57,433 nucleotides of DNA, from positions 1 through 57,433 of IMG/VR virus record IMGVR_UViG_3300033145_001062, one strand, 5' to 3'. Positions 21,094 to 28,119 of this stretch are shown one piece after another. Source of the stretch: a virus. Position 1 is the first letter of the stretch; the number at the start of each line of letters is the position of its first letter. A program made the translations under genes and the position numbers. The notes below the pieces were generated by a model, which was not told the DNA's origin, searched no databases, and saw only the letters and a program-made list of their open reading frames with translations.

Positions 21094-21228
21094 TCACCTC
21101 ATATAATTTAATCGATATTGCCTTCTTTTCCTCTCTCCGATCCGCTTGCGCTCCTGGATATAGACGCTCAATACTTTTTTATCTATCGCAGACAGCTTGA
21201 TTTTCTTGGTTTTCTTTTTCTCTTTCAT
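21094..21228 (-). CDS. Very basic peptide, 44 aa
   Basis: MKEKKKTKKIKLSAIDKKVL then a run rich in R and K (ERKRIGERKRRQYRLNYMR). Probably binds nucleic acid. Its ATG overlaps the upstream stop (ATGA). Confidence 0.5.
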   Translation of the reverse strand: MKEKKKTKKIKLSAIDKKVLSVYIQERKRIGERKRRQYRLNYMR

Positions 21229-21401
21229 TGCCCCGCACCGGATGACCCGATTTTAACTATGAGATTATGGGTTGTTGTGATTATCTTTTCCTTGAGAAAT
21301 CTCAACTCTTTTGGATTTAATTTTCTATTAATGAGGTTTTTTGCAGATATTTGTATAGTAGATTCTAACCAATATAAAAAAATTTTATCATTTTTTTTCA
21401 T
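21225..21401 (-). CDS. Hypothetical protein, 58 aa
   Basis: MKKNDKIFLYWLESTIQISA and onward, helical. AAGGAG upstream and ATGA coupling to the next gene. Unrecognised. Confidence 0.5.
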   Translation of the reverse strand: MKKNDKIFLYWLESTIQISAKNLINRKLNPKELRFLKEKIITTTHNLIVKIGSSGAGQ

Positions 21402-21426
21402 CCTTTTTTTTCTCCTTTTATTTTCC

Positions 21427-21690
21427 TTAAACAGCCCAGGCGCCAGGATAGGTTTTTGCGTGTTTATCCAAAGCTTTATTCCACGCTGTTACTGGGAAAA
21501 AAACATCACTAAGGCTCCTTGCCCCATTAAAAGCCTCAACCGGGACTATTTTAATATATTCCCTATGATCTACTCCCAGCTCAGCCTCAAATATGTTACA
21601 AAAATTCACAAGATCGTCAAAGTCCCCGCAAAATAAATGGCCTAACATAGCCTGGTCAACCTCATAAGTTTGTTTTTCATTTTCATTCAT
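21427..21690 (-). CDS. Hypothetical acidic protein, 87 aa
   Basis: Start chosen at 21690 (AGGGATGG upstream), because the in-frame extension runs through the preceding zinc-ribbon gene. Contains VDQAMLGHLFCGDFDDLVNF and REYIKIVPVEAFNGARSLSD. Unrecognised. Confidence 0.6.
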   Translation of the reverse strand: MNENEKQTYEVDQAMLGHLFCGDFDDLVNFCNIFEAELGVDHREYIKIVPVEAFNGARSLSDVFFPVTAWNKALDKHAKTYPGAWAV

Positions 21691-21691
21691 T

Positions 21692-21862
21692 TTAATACCA
21701 TCCCTTTTTTTTATTTTCATCAACTTTTTTCCCAAACTCATCCGCTTTACATTGTAAGCATAATTTTTTACCAGCATAAATTTCATGTAGGGTTATTTTC
21801 CCGCATTTTTCACAATAGATTTTTTCCGTTGGGACCTGGTTTAATAATTGTTTTAAATTCAT
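21692..21862 (-). CDS. Zinc-ribbon peptide, 56 aa
   Basis: MNLKQLLNQVPTEKIYCEKC then CLQC form a four-cysteine ribbon (C17, C20, C35, C38). ATG follows AAAGGAG. First well-supported protein gene after the early promoter at 22159-22187. Confidence 0.6.
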   Translation of the reverse strand: MNLKQLLNQVPTEKIYCEKCGKITLHEIYAGKKLCLQCKADEFGKKVDENKKKGWY

Positions 21863-21863
21863 T

Positions 21864-22145
21864 TTATTTTCTCCTTTTGATATTCAAAGGACAAGAAGTA
21901 TCCAACGCCCAATCAACTGTGTCAGGCTCGTTGAGAGCTACATAGCTCCTATTATCATTGAAATCCGATAATGAGGCTTTACTTCTTTCCACGCCCCCAG
22001 TCCAAAATACTCGATACCTACTAATGACATAACGTCTACCAATGCCCGAAGGTCTTTTGGATTTTTCAGTATTTTTCTCCGCTGGTTGGTGCGTCCTGTT
22101 TACCATGATTTTTGTCTCGTGTCTCCTTGTCCTTTGATGTCTCAT
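21864..22145 (-). CDS. Doubtful 93-codon frame overlapping a structured RNA candidate
   Basis: An open frame rich in arginine (MRHQRTRRHETK and onward) with no ribosome site and no recognisable domain. The base composition is richer in GC than neighbouring genes. The same bases can fold into an RNA with complementary ends (next entry). Either a basic DNA-binding protein or a chance frame; I favour chance. Confidence 0.25.
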   Translation of the reverse strand: MRHQRTRRHETKIMVNRTHQPAEKNTEKSKRPSGIGRRYVISRYRVFWTGGVERSKASLSDFNDNRSYVALNEPDTVDWALDTSCPLNIKRRK

Positions 22146-22152
22146 TTGTTAT
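21884..22152 (-). ncRNA. Candidate structured RNA of about 265 nt
   Basis: The RNA from the promoter at 22159-22187 would start near 22152. UCAAAGGACAAG (22137-22126) and CUUGUCCUUUGA (21895-21884) are perfectly complementary over 12 bases and would close the molecule. Inside, local hairpins AUUAUC/GAUAAU, GAGCU-AUGU-AGCUC and UCAAC/GUUGA follow each other, and CCAAC/GUUGG can extend the closing helix. The composition is less AT-rich than the surroundings. No known RNA class is recognised. Confidence 0.4.
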
Positions 22153-22158
22153 ATATAT

Positions 22159-22187
22159 AATATAGTATATAAAGCAATGTTTGTCAA
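22159..22187 (-). promoter_or_regulatory. Main early promoter
   Basis: TTGACA, 17 bases, TATATT on the minus strand, at the boundary between the end of the tail operon and the early region. Confidence 0.8.
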
Positions 22188-22311
22188 CCCCTAAATTCGA
22201 GCTATTTTCAGGGATAGCCATAACTTGTTTATTTATATAGAGTTAGAGGGGTAAATTAATTTAAAATAAATTGAAATGAAAGAGTCGGTTTTAGGTAAAA
22301 GAGGGCAATTT
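22188..22311. other. Non-coding boundary between late and early regions
   Basis: No supported gene. It contains a short hairpin (GCUAU/AUAGC at about 22200) and inverted ACCCCU/AGGGGU segments. No convincing terminator with a T-tract is visible for the late operon, so read-through into the early region is possible. Confidence 0.5.
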
Positions 22312-22434
22312 TTAATTTTTATCTTCCCGTGGCTCTATTCTGTTATGGTATATCAGCAAAAAAACTGGGAAAATAATCACCCCATAAGCTAATCCAATCG
22401 TTATCCCTAGCATAGTTTTGAGCAGGTTTTTCAT
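22312..22434 (-). CDS. Membrane microprotein at the end of the tail operon, 40 aa
   Basis: MKNLLKTMLGITIGLAYGVI then IFPVFLLIY and a charged end. One membrane segment. It starts one base after the preceding stop. Unrecognised. Confidence 0.5.
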   Translation of the reverse strand: MKNLLKTMLGITIGLAYGVIIFPVFLLIYHNRIEPREDKN

Positions 22435-22435
22435 C

Positions 22436-22804
22436 TTATTCCTCTAAAGTCAGCGTCAAGGTTTGATTCGTCGGGGTCACAGACAGCCGGATCCCACGTA
22501 AAAGCCCCGTATGATTAACGTCTTTTGTCGCCGAAACTCTCTCCTCCACTGTAATTGAATCACGAATCTCTACAGGAACTGGACAGAATTCGGAGACTAC
22601 CTCGAGATATTCCTTCTTATCCTTTAGGCGAGCTAATAAAGCCGTTGCCATATTCCCAGCATCCGCATCGCTCTGGAAGAGTACATTATCGACCTGTAAA
22701 GACTTCTCCCCTCCGACTAAAGCTTTATCAGCATCCGAGGCTTCTGCTGATCCCCTAAATTTGAAGATTTCCGTCTGCTCTGGCTTGCTATATATTACGG
22801 CCAT
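22436..22804 (-). CDS. Hypothetical late protein, 122 aa
   Basis: Beta-rich (VEIRDSITVEERVSATKDVN; LLRGIRLSVTPTNQTLTLTL) and acidic, as expected for a small virion or tail-tip component. It is the penultimate gene of the tail operon. Unrecognised. Confidence 0.6.
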   Translation of the reverse strand: MAVIYSKPEQTEIFKFRGSAEASDADKALVGGEKSLQVDNVLFQSDADAGNMATALLARLKDKKEYLEVVSEFCPVPVEIRDSITVEERVSATKDVNHTGLLRGIRLSVTPTNQTLTLTLEE

Positions 22805-23040
22805 TATTTTTTACCCTTCCCATTTGGTATTGTCTTTTTTGGAATAGCTGGGACGTCCTTTCTTTCAAGAAATCGATTGTCATTAGACAAGCTCCATTGT
22901 TCACCTGGATTATCAAGGCTTATCCCGAGTTCGACTGCTATTTCGTTTAAAAGTTCTTGCACCTCTGCTTGAACCTGCCTGGCCTCATTTTTTGCAGCCC
23001 TAATAGCATATTGCTGTACCTTGCTTAGTTCTTTTTTCAT
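22804..23040 (-). CDS. Hypothetical late protein, 78 aa
   Basis: Helical first half (KVQQYAIRAAKNEARQVQAE) containing ELGISLDNPGEQWSLSNDNR. Overlaps its neighbours. Unrecognised; similar helical proteins often sit at the end of phage tail operons. Confidence 0.6.
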   Translation of the reverse strand: MKKELSKVQQYAIRAAKNEARQVQAEVQELLNEIAVELGISLDNPGEQWSLSNDNRFLERKDVPAIPKKTIPNGKGKK

Positions 23041-23222
23041 ATTTTTGTCTCCAATTTTACTGAACCTATATATATCTCCCCACCATCACATTCAGGGCAA
23101 ATATCTACTCCTCCACATGACGCATTAAGCACAGGCTTGCCACAGCCAATACAAGGGGCAGTTTCGTCATACTCTATTTCCTTATAAGTCCCGTCTTTTT
23201 TCGGTATTCTTAATTTTTTCAT
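23037..23222 (-). CDS. Zinc-ribbon protein in the tail operon, 61 aa
   Basis: Start chosen at 23222, after GGAGAT. CIGCGKPVLNASCGGVDICP then EC gives a four-cysteine ribbon. Unrecognised. Confidence 0.55.
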   Translation of the reverse strand: MKKLRIPKKDGTYKEIEYDETAPCIGCGKPVLNASCGGVDICPECDGGEIYIGSVKLETKI

Positions 23223-23227
23223 TTTTT

Positions 23228-24163
23228 TTATCTCCGATTTATTTCTTTGCAATAACTTCCTGCAAACCTCAACCGTTCTCTCCAATTATAATCAAACATA
23301 TAATACTGGCATCCCTGCCCTCCAGCCTCTATAGTCTCTTTCATAATCCGCTTCATACCTGCAAATCCCAGGCTCGTGTCTATGTCGAAATATTCGTTAC
23401 GAATAACTGGTTTATCATATCCTAAATATTGTTTAATCCAGTCTTTTGTCCACTCTCTATGAATAGATATAATTTGGTTATCGCTCTTTATCGGATCAAA
23501 TCTGTCTGAATATTCCCGCCCATTGGTGCAATGCCCCCAAGCTCCCGCCGAACAGATACCACCCCTATCATTTACATATTTTATTATCTCCCTTACCTTG
23601 TTTATATTATCTACGGCACAAAATTCATTGTGAGCGTCATAAAATACATTCGGCAAATCTATAGTAGCATCTACCGCCTGACGATAATCACCCATCTGGT
23701 CTATAAGCCCGTGATTATAAAGTCCCACCTCTACGATAATCCCATTTTTACCCATCTTTATACAATGTTGTCGCCATAGCCCCATGTCCTTACATATACC
23801 ATGTCGGACATAATTAATCCCAGATTTAATCAGTTCACTTTCATACTCTTCTAAATCTGCTACTCCCCAGTTGTTCCACCATTTTTTCTCTAAAAATAAT
23901 GCTTTCCAACGTGAACAACCAATCAATATAATGGGTTCTGTACCGCCATCTTTATAACAGAGAACACCATCATGGATTGCAAGCTTAGCGGGCTTCAGTG
24001 TTGGGGGGGGTTCGGGCGGTTCGGGCGGCGTTGGTTCAGGCGGTTCAGGCGGTTCAGGCGGTTTAATTGGGTCGGGATCGGGGTTTCCGGTTGAAGCCTT
24101 TCGGTAAAATAAAACAATCCCTATGATTAATATAACAGCCAATAATATTATTAATAATTTCAT
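23228..24163 (-). CDS. Membrane-anchored GH5-like glycoside hydrolase with proline-rich linker
   Basis: 311 residues. A membrane anchor (residues 1-20, MKLLIILLAVILIIGIVLFY) is followed by a proline/glutamate-rich linker (about 28-57, PPEPPEP repeats) and a TIM-barrel-type domain. VFYDAHNEFC (acid/base about E170) and KPVIRNEYFD (nucleophile about E247) are cellulase-family signatures. It is a paralogue of 8769-9770. Its place right after the tail-tip gene suggests a tail-associated or cell-surface polysaccharide hydrolase. An N-terminal anchor is unusual for a virion protein, so display on the infected cell is an alternative. Confidence 0.7.
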   Translation of the reverse strand: MKLLIILLAVILIIGIVLFYRKASTGNPDPDPIKPPEPPEPPEPTPPEPPEPPPTLKPAKLAIHDGVLCYKDGGTEPIILIGCSRWKALFLEKKWWNNWGVADLEEYESELIKSGINYVRHGICKDMGLWRQHCIKMGKNGIIVEVGLYNHGLIDQMGDYRQAVDATIDLPNVFYDAHNEFCAVDNINKVREIIKYVNDRGGICSAGAWGHCTNGREYSDRFDPIKSDNQIISIHREWTKDWIKQYLGYDKPVIRNEYFDIDTSLGFAGMKRIMKETIEAGGQGCQYYMFDYNWRERLRFAGSYCKEINRR

Positions 24164-27100
24164 TTACCTTAACCTCGCCTCTAATTTATCTATTCTTTCT
24201 TTAAGAGTCTGATTTTTCTCTTCAAGTTGGCGTATTGCTCCCATAAAAAGCAGATTCATTTTTTTGCCTGAAATATATCTATCAAGTCTCGTTCCTTTTC
24301 CATCAGCTTTATATCTTGTCCTTCTGTATCCCTTTAATTTCTTTCTGTCTTCTGGTTTTAAAGCACCAAACGTTTCTTCAACCTCACTTACATGGACAAT
24401 TTTATGTTTCTTAAATACATCTTTTTCTTTCATTTTAGTTCTTGAAATCTTTGAGGTAAGTATTTCTTCAACTTCTTTAACCAATTGAATATCGTCTTCA
24501 TCTTGGAATCCTGAACCCGCCCCATCATGAAAATAATCACCATCTTCATCCACAAAAAAGACCATTTTTTCATTTGCACCAGCAGGAACAGTTCTAATCC
24601 CCCAGATGTTTGCATTAGCATTCCAATGACCATAAGTATGATTAGTAGCATCACCCAATAATGGTTCTTCTACTATAACAGTCGAAGTAGTACCATCTTT
24701 AACTGTAGCGGCATAAGCATTCATGAAAGCATATACAGCCCAAGAAGCCCAGACTAAACCATCGGCTAGGGAGCACCACCAAATCCCACCTCTATCTGGG
24801 TCACTTATCCTTTGAGTTAAAAATGTATCCGTTTCTATAGAACCCCATCCTCCCCAATTTGTAATTTGATGGTTAACGCCTGTTCCCTTATAATCTATTA
24901 ATTCAGTAACATCGGTTCCTTGATATATAAGTAATTTTTCATCAACATTGTCACTGTCGCTAATTTTTAATTGATTAGTGGTAATCGAATTAGTATATAC
25001 TTTCCCCCCATCAATATAAGTTGCGTCAGCCCCATGCATCCACTCTTCAGGTACTTGATGTGGCTTCCAATTCGTAAGCTTATCTCCTGGCTCAAACTGT
25101 AAGCCTGTGGCCAATGATGATACTCTCGTCCCAGCCGCAGGATGATATATCGGATAAAATCTAATTCGCACATATTTACAATCCGCAGGAAAGGCTACGT
25201 CATAATCATCACTATTTGGCCCGAAAGTCCCCGAATAACGTGTCCATGAATCAGAAGTGTCAGATATAGCCTCCATTGAAGTAGGGTAGCCAATGGCAGG
25301 ATCGCAAGCGACTTTATCAGAATCATAAAAAAATAATCCAAGATACCATTTAATGACATCACTAGAGGAAACTTTTCTTACCCATACGCTGAGAGTATAC
25401 GGGTCTGTTCTCTCGACAGGGATATATTCATCACCCGCCAATAAGATTACGCCAGCACCATCATTATTTTCTGCTGCTTGGTGAGAATTATAAGCATACT
25501 CCCAGGGGTATTTTTTGTAGGGTGCCGTGGCTTTCCAAGCAAAATGATTCTCCCAGGTTCCGCCTACTGTTAAATGCCAATGAACGGGCTCGTCTATATT
25601 CTGTCCATCATAGTTAAAAACGCTGTTCTTTATGAGGTTTTGATGTCCTATTTCCGTAAAAGCATCATCGGATACTTCACCAAGAGTCAAGGTCTTGGCT
25701 GCGATTGAATTAGCAAGTATCGAGTTTGTATAAATGTCTCCACCGTCTATAAGTGTAGTATCGCTTGCATGTCTCCAAGCCTCGATATTGGTTTTGATTG
25801 TGCTGCTGCCAAACATTCTATCAGTTACGGCAGCATTCAATCCAGCTACGACTATTGAACTTGTATATATAAATCCACCATCTATATAGGTTGTATCTCC
25901 GGCTTTCATCCAAGCCTCGATATTACCTTTGGCTGTCGGATTAGTGAACATCCGATCTGTGACTTCCGCATCGCAGCCGGCAATAATAATTTTACCAGCA
26001 GAAACTGAAGTTAATGGCATTCTGACATATGAGTCTCCGTCTGGTACATCATCAAGGTCAAACATTATTTCCGTACCGTCTAAAATGCGCAAGAGCGGAT
26101 CATAGGTTGAATATTCCTCTCCCTCAATTATAATATGATTCCTTACCTCATCGATGTTTTCGATATATTTAAAAGTGCTTATAAGTTCTTTCCCGAATGT
26201 GAAATCAGCAGCGCCTACAGTTGCAATAGATCGAAAAACAGGCGTCCCATCGTATTTGAAAAAGAATTCATAATCTACTCTCTCGCATATTTTCTGAATG
26301 GCATATAACGCAGAAACTCCGGTATTGAATCTTACCCTGTCTATAGTTACCCCAGTCGCCTCATAATCCATAGCCGCAAGGGCTGCTGCTCTATCGTCAT
26401 AAAGCCCAGCAGTAACAAGGATATCCGCCACGACATTTTCAGGCGCTTGAGACGTGTAATAATAAATGAGAAGCTCAAGATCGCTTGCTGCGGGTATGCT
26501 GCTTGGAAGAAACCAAAATTTCTTTGTGGCATCATCTATGCCCTTATCATAAATCCAGGTATCTGGGGCATATATCTGCGTACCATCCAGGTATGCGATA
26601 TAAGCACCATTGCACCCCAAACCAGTCAAACTATAATCAGCCTGATCTGCAACTGTTACCGTGTCTTTAACGGCTCCCCAATAATTATCAGGACTCTTGA
26701 GTTTCACTTCCGTCAAATATTGTGCATAGTCAAAGCCCTTGATGGTGATTTGATTTGCACTATTATTAATCTGGACATCAGAAATTACCCCTACGAACCA
26801 TTTCCAGAGATAATCTGAGGCTCCAATTTTAAATCCCGTCCAGAACCTAACCTTTCTACCAATTTTAAAAAAGGAATTGTATATCCCCTCATCATTTTTT
26901 GGGTTTAAATTCCCGTCAATATCATCTATGATTGCTGTAAATTCTGCCGCTATCGGACAATATGAAAGTTCACGTTGCCCGCTCGAATAATTAGCCTCAA
27001 TGAGATAATTCTTGCTATCAAGATCACAAAGATTTTCTGACAATGAATAGCAGGATATTTCATCAAAATAGAAAGCCTGAGAAGCGATTATACAATAAAG

Positions 27101-27760
27101 CGTAATATAGGTTGTTGTAGTTGTAGCTTCAAAAATTACCGTATATGCTGTCCAGGCATCAGCGGTAATTGTCCCCGAATCATAATATTGCGCTCCTGCA
27201 ATAGCAGTACCAATCTTTATCTTTCCGTCAATGCCGGTAGTTATGTCTTTAGCATAAACAGTTACCTTATATACCTTACCAATGACAGTAGTGATTTCCT
27301 GTGACGTGTATCTTGTCCCCGTGGCGTCTGCTAAAACTTTCATGCAGTTGCCAATTTTACCCCCCGCCTCTGTTGTTAAAGTACATCCTGTTCCAGCTAC
27401 CCATCCTGGGGGCGGGTCGGTATCTACACTAAAATCACCATTCTGGACTAAATCTACCCCAACGCCTGAGTCGGGATGATTTACATCGGCTGTAGCTCCG
27501 GATGTCCCCCCTGTTATTTGCTCATTATCATGAAATTTACCGCTGCAATTATCAAGAATTAAGGTGGATCCGTCATCAGATCGCACTATTGCTGTAGCTC
27601 CGGATGTTCCCCCTGTTATTTCCTCAAGCACATCAAAAGCCCCTACTAAATTGTCATAATTTAACGAACCAATAGGGTCAACTTGGAGTTCTAGCCTAGA
27701 AATGGGCTGCTTGGTTTTGACCTCAAAATCAGCAGCAGCAAGGCCTAGTAAATTCTGCAT
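24164..27760 (-). CDS. Large tail-tip or receptor-binding protein, 1198 aa
   Basis: Two GGTSGATA repeats near the N-terminus precede a carbohydrate-binding-like beta sandwich (about 100-245, QNGDFSVDTDPPPGW and onward to YFDEISCYS). A tail-hub-like region (about 250-560, FVGVISDVQINNSANQITIK) follows. Then come three IDGG-IYT-SI units typical of phage tail fibres, a second carbohydrate-binding-like domain, and a C-terminal coiled coil (LFMGAIRQLEEKNQTLKERI). The end resembles S74-type intramolecular chaperone domains, but no catalytic pair is identified. Likely attaches the phage to a surface glycan. Follows the tape measure and distal tail genes, as expected. Confidence 0.75.
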   Translation of the reverse strand: MQNLLGLAAADFEVKTKQPISRLELQVDPIGSLNYDNLVGAFDVLEEITGGTSGATAIVRSDDGSTLILDNCSGKFHDNEQITGGTSGATADVNHPDSGVGVDLVQNGDFSVDTDPPPGWVAGTGCTLTTEAGGKIGNCMKVLADATGTRYTSQEITTVIGKVYKVTVYAKDITTGIDGKIKIGTAIAGAQYYDSGTITADAWTAYTVIFEATTTTTYITLYCIIASQAFYFDEISCYSLSENLCDLDSKNYLIEANYSSGQRELSYCPIAAEFTAIIDDIDGNLNPKNDEGIYNSFFKIGRKVRFWTGFKIGASDYLWKWFVGVISDVQINNSANQITIKGFDYAQYLTEVKLKSPDNYWGAVKDTVTVADQADYSLTGLGCNGAYIAYLDGTQIYAPDTWIYDKGIDDATKKFWFLPSSIPAASDLELLIYYYTSQAPENVVADILVTAGLYDDRAAALAAMDYEATGVTIDRVRFNTGVSALYAIQKICERVDYEFFFKYDGTPVFRSIATVGAADFTFGKELISTFKYIENIDEVRNHIIIEGEEYSTYDPLLRILDGTEIMFDLDDVPDGDSYVRMPLTSVSAGKIIIAGCDAEVTDRMFTNPTAKGNIEAWMKAGDTTYIDGGFIYTSSIVVAGLNAAVTDRMFGSSTIKTNIEAWRHASDTTLIDGGDIYTNSILANSIAAKTLTLGEVSDDAFTEIGHQNLIKNSVFNYDGQNIDEPVHWHLTVGGTWENHFAWKATAPYKKYPWEYAYNSHQAAENNDGAGVILLAGDEYIPVERTDPYTLSVWVRKVSSSDVIKWYLGLFFYDSDKVACDPAIGYPTSMEAISDTSDSWTRYSGTFGPNSDDYDVAFPADCKYVRIRFYPIYHPAAGTRVSSLATGLQFEPGDKLTNWKPHQVPEEWMHGADATYIDGGKVYTNSITTNQLKISDSDNVDEKLLIYQGTDVTELIDYKGTGVNHQITNWGGWGSIETDTFLTQRISDPDRGGIWWCSLADGLVWASWAVYAFMNAYAATVKDGTTSTVIVEEPLLGDATNHTYGHWNANANIWGIRTVPAGANEKMVFFVDEDGDYFHDGAGSGFQDEDDIQLVKEVEEILTSKISRTKMKEKDVFKKHKIVHVSEVEETFGALKPEDRKKLKGYRRTRYKADGKGTRLDRYISGKKMNLLFMGAIRQLEEKNQTLKERIDKLEARLR

Positions 27761-28119
27761 TATGTTTCCTCGACTGCGAAATTTACCCTATAATATTTTG
27801 TTGTATCGTTTGGGTTTATACATTCGTAAGAAAAATCAGTCATTACGACATCATATGATGTAGCTGATTCATAATTGTTTTGAAATTTTAATACTTGGTT
27901 ACGTTCCCACTCTGTGATGAGGGATGTAAGTTGAGCATTAGTTGTTTTATTGCAAGTTACTCGCCACCGCCTGAACTGGTCATAAAATCCCCAACGTCTA
28001 CTTCCGTCTGACATTTCAACTCGTCGCAATTGTTTAGAATATTCAATAGGCATAGAGATTGCAACGCCCGCTACTGTTATTTCAGAACCCGAAACGCCAA
28101 GTTTTATTGTGCTCGCCAT
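27760..28119 (-). CDS. Minor tail protein, 119 aa
   Basis: Begins MASTIKLGVSGSEITVAGVA and is beta-rich with RRVEMSDGSRRWGFYDQFRR. Its size and its place between tape measure and tail-tip gene match a distal-tail or tip adaptor protein. Adjacent stops and starts overlap. No named family. Confidence 0.6.
   Translation of the reverse strand: MASTIKLGVSGSEITVAGVAISMPIEYSKQLRRVEMSDGSRRWGFYDQFRRWRVTCNKTTNAQLTSLITEWERNQVLKFQNNYESATSYDVVMTDFSYECINPNDTTKYYRVNFAVEET

Noticed and set aside
24164-27760. Diversity-generating retroelement target in the tail-tip gene
   Set aside because: No reverse transcriptase or template repeat is present. The internal repeats are ordinary fibre repeats.
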